From: Terriglobia bacterium
GTDB lineage: Bacteria; Acidobacteriota; Terriglobia; Terriglobales; Acidobacteriaceae
Direction: 5' to 3'
Assembly (NCBI GenBank): GCA_020073525.1
Contig: JAIQFA010000052.1
Location: forward strand, 1 to 37,444
Length of the DNA stretch: 37,444 nucleotides
The notes under the pieces are model-generated. The model made no database searches and was not told where the DNA came from. It saw nothing but the letters and a program-made list of their open reading frames with translations. Within the stretch, counting starts at the first letter, position 1; each line of letters begins with the position of its first letter. Of the stretch, positions 23,456-31,526 are shown one piece after another. Made by a program: the position numbers and the translations under genes.

Positions 23456-25048
23456 ATGGATTCGCGCGAAAGCGCCTTTTGGGTGCGCCTCAAAGCCAAC
23501 CGTTGGGCGTACACTTTTACGATTTTGGCGACGCTGACGGTTGGGATTCTGATTGGCACCATTGTCTCTTATGGAGTGAAAGGCAAGGAGGGACAGAAGG
23601 CGTCGGATGCGACCCCGCTGACCATTCCCGCTCCGCAGCAACTGTCGAACGCCTTTTCCCAGATTTCCAAGCAGCTCGAGCCGAGCGTGGTGAACATCAA
23701 TACCGAGTCGACCATCAAGAATCCGCACCGCCGGCAGCGCTCCACGCGGCCCGATCCGGACCAGGATCAGGATGGCCAAGGCGGTGATGACACGCCGTTC
23801 CAGGATTTCTTTGACAAGTTCTTCGGCGGTCAGGGCGGCCCGGACGCAGGCACTATTCGCCAGCGTTCGCTGGGCTCCGGCGTCATTGTGGATGCGAAGG
23901 GCTACATCGTCACCAACCGTCACGTGGTCGAGAAGGCGGATCGCATTCGGGTGAAATTGCAGGATGAAAATCCGGCGTCTCCCGGCCATGATGCCAAGTT
24001 GATCGGCATGGATCAGGAGACCGACCTGGCGGTAATTAAGATTGATATGGATCGTGCGCTGCCGGCCGCAAAAATGGGCAATAGCGATGGCATGCAGGTG
24101 GGCGACTGGGTGCTCGCCATCGGCAGTCCTTTCGGATTACAGGAAACCGTGACTGCCGGCATCGTTTCGGCCAAGGGACGCAACATCGTTCCCAACCGCC
24201 AGTTCCAATCCTTCATTCAAACCGACGCGGCCATCAACCCGGGCAACTCGGGTGGTCCGCTGGTCAATATGTCCGGTGAAGTCATCGGTATCAACACGGC
24301 CATCCTTACCGAGACAAGTTCTTACGCGGGTGTGGGATTCGCCATGCCTTCGAACACGGTGGCGCAGGTTTACAACCAGCTAATCGGGCCGGAACACCGC
24401 GTTTCGCGCGGCTCCATCGGCATCGAGTTCGCGGCTCAGCCCAACCCGGCCATCGCTCGCATATATGGGTCGGGAGTTACGGTGTCGAATGTCGTATCCG
24501 GCAGTCCGGCCGATGAGGCGGGCCTGAAGATCGGCGACACGATTACTTCCGTGGATGGCAAGGACCTGAAGAGCGGCGACGACCTGGTGGCGGACATCGC
24601 TTCTCGCAAGCCCGGATCCAAGGCCAAGTTGGCGTTTGTGCGTAACGGTAAGAAGCAAGAAGCGACGGTGACCATTGCCGATCGCTCAAAACTGTTTGCT
24701 TCCCGACTGGGCGAAGAGGACGAAAACCAGAGTGAGGAAGCTCCCAAAGCCAGTAAGTTCGGGATTACGGTTAGCGCAATCACTCCGGATCTGGCCGATC
24801 GCCTGGGCATTGCTGCCAGCAAAGGCGTGGTAGTGAAGGACGTGAAGCAGGGATCGTTCGCCGAGGATCTCGGTCTGAATCGCGGCGACGTGATCCTGGA
24901 AGTGAACAAGCAGCCCGTGAACAGTGTCGACGACTTTACCAAGATCGAGTCGTCGCTGAAGAGCGGACAGGATGTCGTGTTCCTGGTGCGTCCGCGAGGT
25001 TCCAGGGCGCAGGATGGAACGATCTTCCTGGCAGGTACACTTCCGTAA
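23456..25048 (+). CDS. HtrA/DegP-type periplasmic serine protease
   Basis: Start at 23456 because TAGGAGG lies upstream at ideal distance. 530 aa: a membrane anchor or uncleaved signal (WAYTFTILATLTVGILIGTI), an acidic/Gln-Gly-rich loop (DQDQDGQGGDD), and a trypsin-like domain. The catalytic triad is H156 (TNRHVVEK), D190 (ETDLAVIKID) and S265 (NPGNSGGPL). Two PDZ domains follow; the first begins near GVTVSNVVSGSPADEAGL and the second near GVVVKDVKQGSFAEDLGLNRGDV, each ending with the usual carboxylate-binding strand. It degrades or refolds misfolded envelope proteins. A strong terminator follows. Single-gene unit with its own promoter. Not assigned to degP, degQ or degS specifically because family subtypes are not resolvable here. 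Confidence 0.95.
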   Translation: MDSRESAFWVRLKANRWAYTFTILATLTVGILIGTIVSYGVKGKEGQKASDATPLTIPAPQQLSNAFSQISKQLEPSVVNINTESTIKNPHRRQRSTRPDPDQDQDGQGGDDTPFQDFFDKFFGGQGGPDAGTIRQRSLGSGVIVDAKGYIVTNRHVVEKADRIRVKLQDENPASPGHDAKLIGMDQETDLAVIKIDMDRALPAAKMGNSDGMQVGDWVLAIGSPFGLQETVTAGIVSAKGRNIVPNRQFQSFIQTDAAINPGNSGGPLVNMSGEVIGINTAILTETSSYAGVGFAMPSNTVAQVYNQLIGPEHRVSRGSIGIEFAAQPNPAIARIYGSGVTVSNVVSGSPADEAGLKIGDTITSVDGKDLKSGDDLVADIASRKPGSKAKLAFVRNGKKQEATVTIADRSKLFASRLGEEDENQSEEAPKASKFGITVSAITPDLADRLGIAASKGVVVKDVKQGSFAEDLGLNRGDVILEVNKQPVNSVDDFTKIESSLKSGQDVVFLVRPRGSRAQDGTIFLAGTLP

Positions 25049-25060
25049 CCGGTAAAAACT

Positions 25061-25127
25061 CCGGCGAGACTGGCACTCCATCCCCGTTTCAGGGACCATA
25101 AGGGTGAGCCAATCTCGCCGGTTTTTT
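25061..25127 (+). terminator. Rho-independent terminator of the htrA gene
   Basis: The stem CCGGCGAGA...TCTCGCCGG (25061-25069 with 25113-25121), extended inward by a TGGC/GCCA-like pair, encloses a long loop and is followed directly by TTTTTT (25122-25127). It begins 12 nt after the stop codon. Confidence 0.85.
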
Positions 25128-25153
25128 GTTGGACGCGGATTGGGGAACTCTGT

Positions 25154-25215
25154 GTAGAGACGGGGCTTGCCCCGTCTTACTCGGCGGCAGGAGACGCGGC
25201 AAGCCGCGTCTCTAC
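25154..25215. repeat. family B element, copy 1 (two hairpins)
   Basis: The left hairpin AGACGGGGCTTGCCCCGTCT and the right hairpin AGACGCGGCAAGCCGCGTCT are bordered by GTAGAG and CTCTAC, which pair. Relative to the left, the right hairpin has a G-to-C change on one side and the matching C-to-G on the other, so base pairing is kept. The right edge (CTACGGGGA) supplies the only Shine-Dalgarno-like stretch for the next gene. Confidence 0.9.
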
Positions 25216-25226
25216 GGGGAATTCCG

Positions 25227-25775
25227 ATGCACTGGGCGGATCAAATTCGGCGTTGGCGATGGGTGGGACTTTGCAGCCTGCTCGGCCTGGCGGTGCACGG
25301 ATTTGCCGTCGCACAGGCGGACACGTCAACTCCGCCCAAGAAACCGGCGCACACCACGTCCACCGCGAAAAAGCATTCCACCAGCGGGCATGCCACCAAA
25401 CGCAGCTCAACCCAGAAGAGCAGCAAAAGCGCCCGCGGCAAGAAGGGCCCGAAGAAGAAACGTGGCCAACAGGCAATCGATTCAACCCGCGCCCGCCAAA
25501 TTCAGACGGCGCTCATCCGCGAGCACTATATGCAAGGCGAGCCCTCGGGAACGTGGGACGCCGCGACGCAAGCCGCGATGCAGAAGTATCAGGCCGATCA
25601 AGGATGGCAGTCGAAGACGACTCCAGACTCGCGAGCGCTGATCAAACTCGGATTGGGACCCAACCACGACCACTTGCTCAATCCGGAAAGCGCCATGACC
25701 ACCGCGCCCGCGGCGGGCGATCCGAAAGCCGGGTCAAAACAGACACCGGTGGATACCAACCTCCCCCAGCAATAG
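25227..25775 (+). CDS. exported peptidoglycan-binding domain protein
   Basis: Start chosen at 25227 because earlier in-frame ATGs lie in the family B repeat. 182 aa with a signal peptide (WRWVGLCSLLGLAVHGFAVAQA), then a Lys/Ser/Thr/Pro-rich basic linker (about residues 30-75, KKHSTSGHATKRSSTQ), and a peptidoglycan-binding type 1 three-helix domain. Typical features of that domain are IQTALIREHYMQGEPSGTWDAATQAAMQKYQADQGW and GLGP, quoted here in fragments: IREHYMQG, GTWDAATQAAMQKYQ. The domain binds cell-wall peptidoglycan. No catalytic domain is attached, so it may be structural or a targeting factor. Follows the envelope protease gene but behind a terminator. Confidence 0.8.
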   Translation: MHWADQIRRWRWVGLCSLLGLAVHGFAVAQADTSTPPKKPAHTTSTAKKHSTSGHATKRSSTQKSSKSARGKKGPKKKRGQQAIDSTRARQIQTALIREHYMQGEPSGTWDAATQAAMQKYQADQGWQSKTTPDSRALIKLGLGPNHDHLLNPESAMTTAPAAGDPKAGSKQTPVDTNLPQQ

Positions 25776-25871
25776 CCGACCTCGCGCCAATCCCAACAGT
25801 TTCAGCGCACGATCCTCAAGAAACGACAATTATCCACAGGTTTTGCTGCTCCCGAAACACCGACTGGGCAT

Positions 25872-25895
25872 ATACTTCGCCACGCGTAGAAGTAT
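25872..25895 (+). promoter_or_regulatory. inverted repeat in the leader of the small exported peptide
   Basis: ATACTTC (25872-25878) and GAAGTAT (25889-25895) are perfect reverse complements with a 10-nt spacer, ending 21 nt before the ATG. It could be an operator or a small mRNA hairpin. It overlaps a TATACT hexamer that may serve as a -10 box. Confidence 0.4.
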
Positions 25896-25916
25896 GCGCG
25901 AAGGAGACTCCCCCAA

Positions 25917-26099
25917 ATGAACAAGGTACTGGAAGTCCTGCTAACCGTTGTGGCACTGGCTGGGTTGTACAGCGCAATCCCGGCGAGCACCTCGCAACCT
26001 GGCAATTCTGCCATTCGAGCAGAACAGACTGTGGTCGTTGCTGATGGCAGCGACCCGATGCCTTTGTGCCGCGCCAAACGCTGCGGCCTAGGCCAATAG
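25917..26099 (+). CDS. 60-aa exported peptide of unknown function
   Basis: GAAGGAGA before the ATG is a good ribosome binding site. The product starts with an ideal signal peptide (KVLEVLLTVVALAGLYSAIP) and ends with the short mature part VVADGSDPMPLCRAKRCGLGQ in part, carrying two cysteines three residues apart with flanking arginine/lysine. The mature peptide would be about 40 residues. It could be a secreted signalling or structural peptide; no family is recognised. Small size, clear RBS and clear signal peptide together make this more credible than a random ORF. Confidence 0.6.
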   Translation: MNKVLEVLLTVVALAGLYSAIPASTSQPGNSAIRAEQTVVVADGSDPMPLCRAKRCGLGQ

Positions 26100-26176
26100 G
26101 TATAGGTAAAGCTGAATTCATAAAATCGACACTGGGCCGCCCAAAATAGATGTTGCGGAGCGGTCGCGGGATAGGT

Positions 26177-27079
26177 ATGCTTTCCGAAACGTTACGTGTC
26201 CATCAGCCGATGAACTGGTCAATGTATGTGAGCTGGCTCGCTGGTCCGCTGTTGCAGATCACTCTTCTGATCTTCATGGTCCGGCACAAGTACCACGCAG
26301 CGTTTCCCCGATTCTTTTCCTACATCCTGTTTCAGACTCTCAAGTCGGCATGTTTGTTTGTCGCGTTCAGGTATTTCAACGAGAGCTACTTCGAGGCGTA
26401 CTGGACCGGTAATGCCGTCAGTGTGATCTTTGCGGTCGCAGTGATGGATGAAATATTGCGCAGCCTCTTTAAGGAGTATGGAGGTATTCAGAGTTTAGGA
26501 ACCACCATATTCCGATGGTCGTGCGGGCTGCTTCTGCTGCTGGCAATCATCGGCGCATTGTCAAGCGGCGAAGCGAGTGGAGACAGGATTGTGGCTGCGG
26601 TATTTGCCTTTGATCGCAGCATGCGCCTCATGCAGGTTGGGCTCTTCCTGCTCTTGATGCTTCTTTGCCGGCTTCTCAAGAATTGCTGGCGGCAACCGGT
26701 ATTCGGAATAGCGCTCGGCTTCGGAGTCTTTGCCAGTGTTGAGCTGATCCTGGTGAGTGTTGTGATGTGGTTAGGCAGCAGTCACGGCGCGACGATCAGT
26801 TTAGTGAAAAGCGCCGCCTACAACGCAGTGACCCTCCTGTGGATCGGCTATCTGAAACAGCAGCCGCAACTGGTGCCAACGGTTGAGGCAGCCACGAATG
26901 CCAATGCTTTCGGTATGGTGCTGGCCGCGTCAGGCGCCGTGTCGGATCCTGACGCAGGTTTTATGTTGAGGGTAGAGCAGGCCGTGGACCGGGTCTTGTC
27001 TCGCGGCGACTGGCCGAGACCAAGTACAAAGGGAAGTCGGATCGTCAGCCGCAAGCCCAATCCGGAAGAGGGCAACTAA
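26177..27079 (+). CDS. seven-segment integral membrane protein, unknown function
   Basis: About 300 aa with seven hydrophobic segments, the first at WSMYVSWLAGPLLQITLLIF and the last at SAAYNAVTLLWIGYL. They are followed by a soluble cytoplasmic tail of about 70 residues rich in Ala, Asp and Arg. The arrangement with W-x-A-G-P-x-L-Q near the start and Y-x-x-F-x-x-Y near segment 2 resembles uncharacterised seven-TM proteins common in acidobacterial genomes. The start could be 26150, 26177 or 26210; none has a clear Shine-Dalgarno, and 26210 begins right at segment 1. First of four unknown genes in the same direction. Confidence 0.75.
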   Translation: MLSETLRVHQPMNWSMYVSWLAGPLLQITLLIFMVRHKYHAAFPRFFSYILFQTLKSACLFVAFRYFNESYFEAYWTGNAVSVIFAVAVMDEILRSLFKEYGGIQSLGTTIFRWSCGLLLLLAIIGALSSGEASGDRIVAAVFAFDRSMRLMQVGLFLLLMLLCRLLKNCWRQPVFGIALGFGVFASVELILVSVVMWLGSSHGATISLVKSAAYNAVTLLWIGYLKQQPQLVPTVEAATNANAFGMVLAASGAVSDPDAGFMLRVEQAVDRVLSRGDWPRPSTKGSRIVSRKPNPEEGN

Positions 27080-27105
27080 GCCTACTTCCCACCGGTGTGC
27101 GAACC

Positions 27106-27501
27106 ATGCAGTCCACGGCAAAGCAACTACGCAGTGAAGCGAACTGGCCTCCTGAAGAAGGCGAGGCCATTTCGTTCAGATCTTCCACCGGACCCGAAAC
27201 CGCTATTCTCAAAGAAGTGCGTTGGGGTCTGGTCTGGCGAGATTTCATTCTTGAGGACGGACGAGTGATACCAGAGCACAGGATCTCGGGCTGTCCCCAG
27301 CCGCAGGTATGGCGCAAAATCGATGAGGTCACTGACAATGAGCGCGAGGAGTGTGAGGAGCGGCTCCTTTCGATGGCCGGGTCCGGGATGGATCCCCGCA
27401 CGCGGGACCAGTCTTTCTGGGCAGAACTAAACCAGTATCTGGCGTACACATACCTCAGGTTCAAGCAAGCCGGGTGCAGAGTGCAAGATACAGAGCGATG
27501 A
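27106..27501 (+). CDS. hypothetical cytoplasmic protein (131 aa)
   Basis: Soluble, acidic. The first half is beta-rich (EAISFRSSTGPETAILKEVRWGLVWRDFILEDGRVIPEHRI, quoted from two stretches: ISFRSSTGPETAILKEV and WRDFILEDGRVIPEH). The second half is helical and charged (KIDEVTDNEREECEERLL; ELNQYLAYTYLRFKQAG). It starts 27 nt after the membrane protein and is probably in its transcript. An alternative GTG start lies 9 nt upstream. No family recognised. Confidence 0.6.
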   Translation: MQSTAKQLRSEANWPPEEGEAISFRSSTGPETAILKEVRWGLVWRDFILEDGRVIPEHRISGCPQPQVWRKIDEVTDNEREECEERLLSMAGSGMDPRTRDQSFWAELNQYLAYTYLRFKQAGCRVQDTER

Positions 27502-27556
27502 CGAACTGACCGGGAGTAGGAAGTCTCAGGTCGTGGGCATACAACGAGGTTGAGCT

Positions 27557-27823
27557 GTGAGCCGATCCGATGAGGAAACCGAAGAGCAGCGGGCTTGGAG
27601 AGTGCTCTCCGAAGCTGGCCTGGTCGAAATACGACTCGACGAATTTGCGGAAAGAATCAGAGACGTCAAACGTATCGTCGTAGTACGTCTTCGTGAATTG
27701 CTGGATTTTGACACCGGCATTGAAGAACGCGAATCTGCGGCGTACTCGCTGGGCACGCTAAAGGGATTAGAGTTGAAGGTGCTGGCGAACGCTCCGAAGC
27801 CGCCCGACCCATCGGAGATGTGA
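27557..27823 (+). CDS. hypothetical small cytoplasmic protein (88 aa), GTG start
   Basis: AACGAGGT about 7 nt before a GTG start supports translation. Predicted largely helical and acidic at the N-terminus (SRSDEETEEQRAWRVLSEAG), with a central KRIVVVRLRELLDFDTGIEE stretch that could form a strand-helix pair. No motif recognised. It lies in the run of unknown genes between the seven-TM gene and the 56-aa gene. Confidence 0.5.
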   Translation: MSRSDEETEEQRAWRVLSEAGLVEIRLDEFAERIRDVKRIVVVRLRELLDFDTGIEERESAAYSLGTLKGLELKVLANAPKPPDPSEM

Positions 27824-27950
27824 TCTTGTTCATGCAGCTAAAACCCCGCGGTCATCCGGAGCTTCATGCTTCAGTTCTGTGCTTGCGGGCCGTAAAACTG
27901 TTGCACGGTCAAGGAACGATACCCCGCCGTTTCCGCCTGAAGAGGTCACT

Positions 27951-28121
27951 ATGCTTAGCGATGGTCCGAAGCAACTCAAGAAAACTTGGGAAGAACTCGC
28001 CGCCGCAGCTTCAATGGAAACCGACCCCGAAAGGCTCGCAACCATCATGGAAGAGATCTTTGCTGCTCTCGAAGAGCGAGAACGAACACGGTCGCTGCCA
28101 CAACATCCATCTGCCTCCTGA
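27951..28121 (+). CDS. 56-aa hypothetical protein
   Basis: The preferred ATG at 27951 follows AGAGG by 5 nt. The product MLSDGPKQLKKTWEELAAAA continues as an amphipathic helix pair (ETDPERLATIMEEIFAALEER), ending in a short basic tail. Small helical proteins opening with this kind of 'L-S-x-G-P-x-x-L-x-x-x-W' phrase recur in acidobacterial genomes, from memory and unverified. The reading starts further upstream only in a poorly coding stretch. Confidence 0.5.
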   Translation: MLSDGPKQLKKTWEELAAAASMETDPERLATIMEEIFAALEERERTRSLPQHPSAS

Positions 28122-28198
28122 GAACATCCCACAGAGAGTTGACCTACAAGCGATCACGCCAATCATCAGTCAGCGGCTGCTCGTGGCCCAATTTTCCC

Positions 28199-28933
28199 CT
28201 AATCCAGCACCGGCCGCGGACAATACGGAATCGGCATCCCTTTAACGATCGCCCCGGGATTGCCCTCCACCAGCGCTTCGGCGTACTCGGCTCCGACAAT
28301 TTTTTCTGCGACAGCGCGACCTGCGGAAAGATTCGGGATGCGGCGTCTTGTGTCGTGAGCATCCGACGAGAGAACGTGTACAGCAGAGCGGTCGAGCAGC
28401 CAGCGGGCGACAATTTCGGGCCGTTCTCCCCAGAATCCCGTCAGCGCCGAGGCCGTGACTTGAATTAGGCAGCCCTGCTCGGCCCACTCCAGGACACGCT
28501 GCGGCGCCTGCTGCAGGATCGGGTTCCGCTCGGGATGGGTCAGGATCGGCGTAAGACCACGATCTCCCAGGCGCGTGAAACATTCGGCGAGGTGAGTCGG
28601 CACGCTGTAGTTACTCAGTTCGATCAGAAGATAATTCGTTTCGCCAATGGTGTAGGTGTGCGGCTGTTCGAGCACGCGTTCCAGATTTTCGAAGGAGAAA
28701 TGAAAATCGCAGCCCAAGCTCAATTGCAGCGCAGGTCCAGCCCTTTCCTGCAACTGGCCAAGAAGCCCGGAGAGGTAGGCGCGATCGTAGGCATAGCGAT
28801 CGTTGGCGTGCGGGGTGGCGACAGCGTGGGTAATGCCGTCGGCCGCCGCCATGCGGCACATTTCGACGGCTACTTCCCAGGATTTCGGGCCGTCGTCAAC
28901 TTCAGGCAGAAGGTGGCAGTGAATGTCGATCAC
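28199..28933 (-). CDS. CpsB/YwqE-type PHP tyrosine-protein phosphatase
   Basis: 244 aa, begins with GTG (rc of CAC at 28931-28933). The metal-dependent PHP fold is clear: MIDIHCHLLPEVDDGP gives the H5-x-H7 pair and D13/D14. VATPHAND is the next metal-binding loop, LTHPERNP the middle motif, and SSDAHDTRRR the final one. This family dephosphorylates tyrosine kinases (BY-kinases) that control capsule and exopolysaccharide export, usually next to those genes. Here no kinase or polysaccharide gene is near, so the gene is isolated. Convergent with the 56-aa gene and divergent from the beta-propeller gene. Confidence 0.92.
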   Translation of the reverse strand: MIDIHCHLLPEVDDGPKSWEVAVEMCRMAAADGITHAVATPHANDRYAYDRAYLSGLLGQLQERAGPALQLSLGCDFHFSFENLERVLEQPHTYTIGETNYLLIELSNYSVPTHLAECFTRLGDRGLTPILTHPERNPILQQAPQRVLEWAEQGCLIQVTASALTGFWGERPEIVARWLLDRSAVHVLSSDAHDTRRRIPNLSAGRAVAEKIVGAEYAEALVEGNPGAIVKGMPIPYCPRPVLD

Positions 28934-29193
28934 AACTTAGCTTTCACTTGGAACAGCACGACAACTAACGATTAGAACACATCCCGCCGCTGGCATCGCA
29001 TCGCCGGCACCGGGGTGTTTTTCGGGACCGATACGGCTCCGCGGCGCAGCTCCGGCATCCAACACAACGGGTTCCAGGGCAAGCGCTTGCGTCGAGCCGG
29101 GCGCGTAGTTGCGTTATTCCCGCCTTCTCATGCACGATAGTGAACACGACTTTATTCGTTCTCACCTTGGATATTTGAGGAGCAGGTTCGCAA
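28934..29193. other. divergent intergenic region
   Basis: 260 nt between the phosphatase start (minus) and the beta-propeller start (plus). TGAGGAGC at 29176-29183 is the ribosome binding site of the latter. No credible reading frame; short ones here lack coding character. Confidence 0.4.
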
Positions 29194-30363
29194 ATGAGCT
29201 TTCTTAGGGCGGCGCGTGCCGCACTGGCAGGTCAGAGTGGTCTTCCACGGGTTCCGGTGGCCGTCATCGTCGTCGTTCTTCTGGCCGGATTTTCCCTTTC
29301 TTGCGGCAGCAGCAATCACAGTAAGTCCGGGCCGAACCACAATGCCTACATAACCCTGCCCGCGAAGGGCTCGGTGCTTCTGCTGCACATCACCGGCGCC
29401 ACCGGCGCCATCACCTTGGGAGGCGCGACGCCAGAAGTGCAGGGAACTTCGCCGACCGGTCTAGCCTTGCTCCCGTCGAAGAAGTTTCTCTACGCGGTGA
29501 ACTCCCGCGCCAACTCGATCTCGATCTTCAACGTCGCCAGCGACGGGAGCCTGGCTCTCAGCGGCACCCCGACTTCGACCAGTGGTTCGAGTCCGAATGC
29601 AGCCGTCGTCGACCCCTCCGGCAAGTACTTGTTAGTGACCAATAATCTTACTGACAACATTTCCGTTTATGCCATCGATGCCGGCAGCGGCGCTTTGTCA
29701 GAGGTCGCGGGATCGCCCTTTCCCGCGAATGCGAATCCAACCGCGATTCTGTTCACGCATTCCGGCAAGTTCGTGTACCTGGTCAATCCGGGGATTGGGA
29801 TGGTCACTGGCTTCTCGTTCGCCAATGGTGCGCTCACCCCGGTACCGAACTCTCCGGTATTTTCGGGAGCGGGAGCCGCCGCCCTGGCTGTGGATGGGAG
29901 TGATCGCTTCCTTTACGTCCCGAATCCTGCGGCAATCAATCCGTTGGTGTCCAGTATAGGCAACATTTCCGGTTTCAACATCGACCCCAACACTGGCGAG
30001 TTGACCCCGATCCTCGGGTCGCCGTTTACTTCGACGGTTGGCACCGGCCCCTCTGCTATCACGGTAGATCCCAGTGGCAGGTTCGTCTACGCCGTGACCC
30101 CGGGATCGAGCTTCTCGATCTGGTGTTTCGCGATCACGGCAACAAACGGACAACTGACGCCGGTAACGAACTCTCCGTTCAGCTTGACCGCGGGCGGCGA
30201 GTTCGCCCTCATTGACCCCAGCGGCAACTATTTATATATCGGAAATCAGGCCGGAAACGGTGTGTCGGGTTACACCTATAATCCGTCGACCGGGGCTCCA
30301 ACCGTGATCACAGGCTCGCCATTTGCTACCGGAGCGCCCGGGGGGATGGTGCTTTCAGAGTAG
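29194..30363 (+). CDS. exported lactonase-type beta-propeller protein
   Basis: 389 aa with a late signal segment (VAVIVVVLLAGFSLSC) ending in a cysteine (S-L-S-C), suggesting a lipoprotein of the outer membrane or periplasm. The mature part is a seven-bladed propeller of YncE/lactonase type. The recurring unit is 'D-P-S-G-[KR]-[FY]-[LV]-Y-V' (VDPSGKYLLVTNN, THSGKFVYLVNPG, VDPSGRFVYAVTPG, IDPSGNYLYIGNQ), alternating with 'S-P-F' and 'G-[AQE]-L-[ST]' turns. Propellers of this class bind ligands or proteins; genuine 6-phosphogluconolactonase activity is improbable in an exported protein. Many acidobacterial genomes carry several copies. No partner gene is evident. Confidence 0.88.
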   Translation: MSFLRAARAALAGQSGLPRVPVAVIVVVLLAGFSLSCGSSNHSKSGPNHNAYITLPAKGSVLLLHITGATGAITLGGATPEVQGTSPTGLALLPSKKFLYAVNSRANSISIFNVASDGSLALSGTPTSTSGSSPNAAVVDPSGKYLLVTNNLTDNISVYAIDAGSGALSEVAGSPFPANANPTAILFTHSGKFVYLVNPGIGMVTGFSFANGALTPVPNSPVFSGAGAAALAVDGSDRFLYVPNPAAINPLVSSIGNISGFNIDPNTGELTPILGSPFTSTVGTGPSAITVDPSGRFVYAVTPGSSFSIWCFAITATNGQLTPVTNSPFSLTAGGEFALIDPSGNYLYIGNQAGNGVSGYTYNPSTGAPTVITGSPFATGAPGGMVLSE

Positions 30364-30562
30364 AGGAGTCGCGTAGTCCCGGACGCCCTCGCCCCGGCAG
30401 GGCGGGCAAAGCTCGCCGGTTCCCTAGAGTCGAATTCAGGCTCTGTAATGTGCGATTTACCGGCTGGCACTTTGGTGGAATAACTTTGGCACCCGCGTGC
30501 CATTCTCAGATTTGCCATTTCGTCTTACATTGCGATTGAGCAGTTCTGGGGGAGGGCTGCCC

Positions 30563-30606
30563 GGGCGTCCTGGATTCGAAAGAATCCAAGACGCCCGTTT
30601 AATTTT
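30563..30606 (+). terminator. intrinsic terminator with a GAAA tetraloop
   Basis: GGGCGTC (30563-30569) pairs with GACGCCC (30590-30596) and, after one C/A mismatch and one T-A pair, GGATTC pairs with GAATCC around a GAAA loop. GTTTAATTTTT follows. It lies about 200 nt after the beta-propeller stop and has the U-rich tail only on the plus strand. Confidence 0.75.
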
Positions 30607-30630
30607 TCCCCGCACATCCATTCGTCATCT

Positions 30631-30714
30631 GTAGAGACGGGGCTTGCCTCGTCTCCTGCATGCCACGCCCCGAACGTTGCGGTAGTTCCAAGACGCGGCA
30701 AGCCGCGTCTCTAC
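30631..30714. repeat. family B element, copy 2
   Basis: Left hairpin at 30631-30654 (AGACGGGGCTTGCCTCGTCT) and right hairpin at 30691-30714 (AGACGCGGCAAGCCGCGTCT), with outer GTAGAG/CTCTAC. The loop (CCTGCATGCC...CCAAGACG) is shared with copy 3 at 31658-31741. The right edge ends 29 nt from the TonB-like stop. Confidence 0.9.
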
Positions 30715-30743
30715 GGAAACCGCGGATCGACATCCAACCCGCT

Positions 30744-31526
30744 TCAATTTGTGGAAATGGTGAAGTTCACCGTGATGCGCGCCTGAGTTTCCACCGGCTG
30801 CCCGTTTTGGAGGTAGGGCTTGAAGTGCCACTGCTTCACGGCCTCGCGAGCCGCGGTCGCCAGAATGCCCGGGCCGCTGAGAATCTGCAACTCCTGGATC
30901 GAGCCGTCGCGCGAGATGAGCGCCTGCAAACTGACCGCCCCCTGCACCTTCATCTGCCGCGCCAGTAAGGGATAATCCGGCGGCACCGAAACGCTCACAC
31001 TCTGCGCCGTCTGCGGCGACAGTTCCACCCGATTGCCGGCATTGGCGGTCGCATTCGGAGCGGGTGCGCTCGACACAGAAGACGTCGCGCCCGAGTCCAC
31101 GTCCAGATGGATGGCGCTGCTTTTTGCGGGCACGTTGATGTGGCGATTTCCGGCCACGACTTCCACTTGCAGAGGAGGGAGCGCGGCGCGCTCCGTGGTG
31201 GCCGAGAAGGGAGGAGATTGGGACGTAGCGGGTGTCGCGGATTTGGCCGCCTTTCGTTCCCGCGTCGGAGCCATCGGCGCGCTCGCCGGCGCGATACTCT
31301 TGCTCCTGCTGCGAATCGTAGCTTCCTGCGCCTCGCCCCGCGGTGGAAACCAGAAATCCCAGTCTTTCAGAACCACGGCCGCCAGCGCCATCAGTAGTAT
31401 CCCCAGCGCAACCAACATCCGCTTCCGCTGCACCTCAGCATTTGGCGATGGAGGTTGTAGAGGTTGTATAGGAAGTGACGAGGACCGTTCGAGGTGGTGC
31501 TCGGGCTGAATTTCGTCTTGAAACAT
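30744..31526 (-). CDS. TonB-like energy-transducing protein
   Basis: 260 aa. A cytoplasmic basic N-terminus (about 35 residues) leads into one membrane anchor (MLVALGILLMALAAVVL). A Pro/Ser/Ala-rich periplasmic linker follows. The C-terminal TonB domain has SVSVPPDYPLLARQMKVQGA and then VSLQALISRDGSIQELQILS; AREAVKQWHFKPYLQNGQPV gives the W-x-[FY]-x-P hallmark. TonB proteins couple the proton gradient to outer-membrane receptors; the partner ExbB/ExbD genes are not here. The sequence between the anchor and the linker is not conserved. Start at 31526 is the first ATG; no Shine-Dalgarno is strong. Flanked on both sides by family B repeats. Confidence 0.9.
   Translation of the reverse strand: MFQDEIQPEHHLERSSSLPIQPLQPPSPNAEVQRKRMLVALGILLMALAAVVLKDWDFWFPPRGEAQEATIRSRSKSIAPASAPMAPTRERKAAKSATPATSQSPPFSATTERAALPPLQVEVVAGNRHINVPAKSSAIHLDVDSGATSSVSSAPAPNATANAGNRVELSPQTAQSVSVSVPPDYPLLARQMKVQGAVSLQALISRDGSIQELQILSGPGILATAAREAVKQWHFKPYLQNGQPVETQARITVNFTISTN

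Larger units (their letters stand above)
30364..30743. other. convergent intergenic region with terminator and family B repeat
   Basis: 380 nt between the beta-propeller stop and the TonB-like stop. Contains a GC-rich stretch near 30380-30420, the terminator at 30563-30606 and the family B element at 30631-30714. No coding frame stands out. Confidence 0.6.

Noticed and set aside
25126..25641. 171-aa plus-strand frame starting in the family B repeat
   Set aside because: Overlaps the exported peptidoglycan-binding gene in another phase, and its first part is translated repeat (CRDGACPV).
28965..29165. 66-aa minus-strand frame in the divergent region
   Set aside because: No ribosome binding site, Arg/Cys-rich random-looking translation, and it lies in the probable promoter area.
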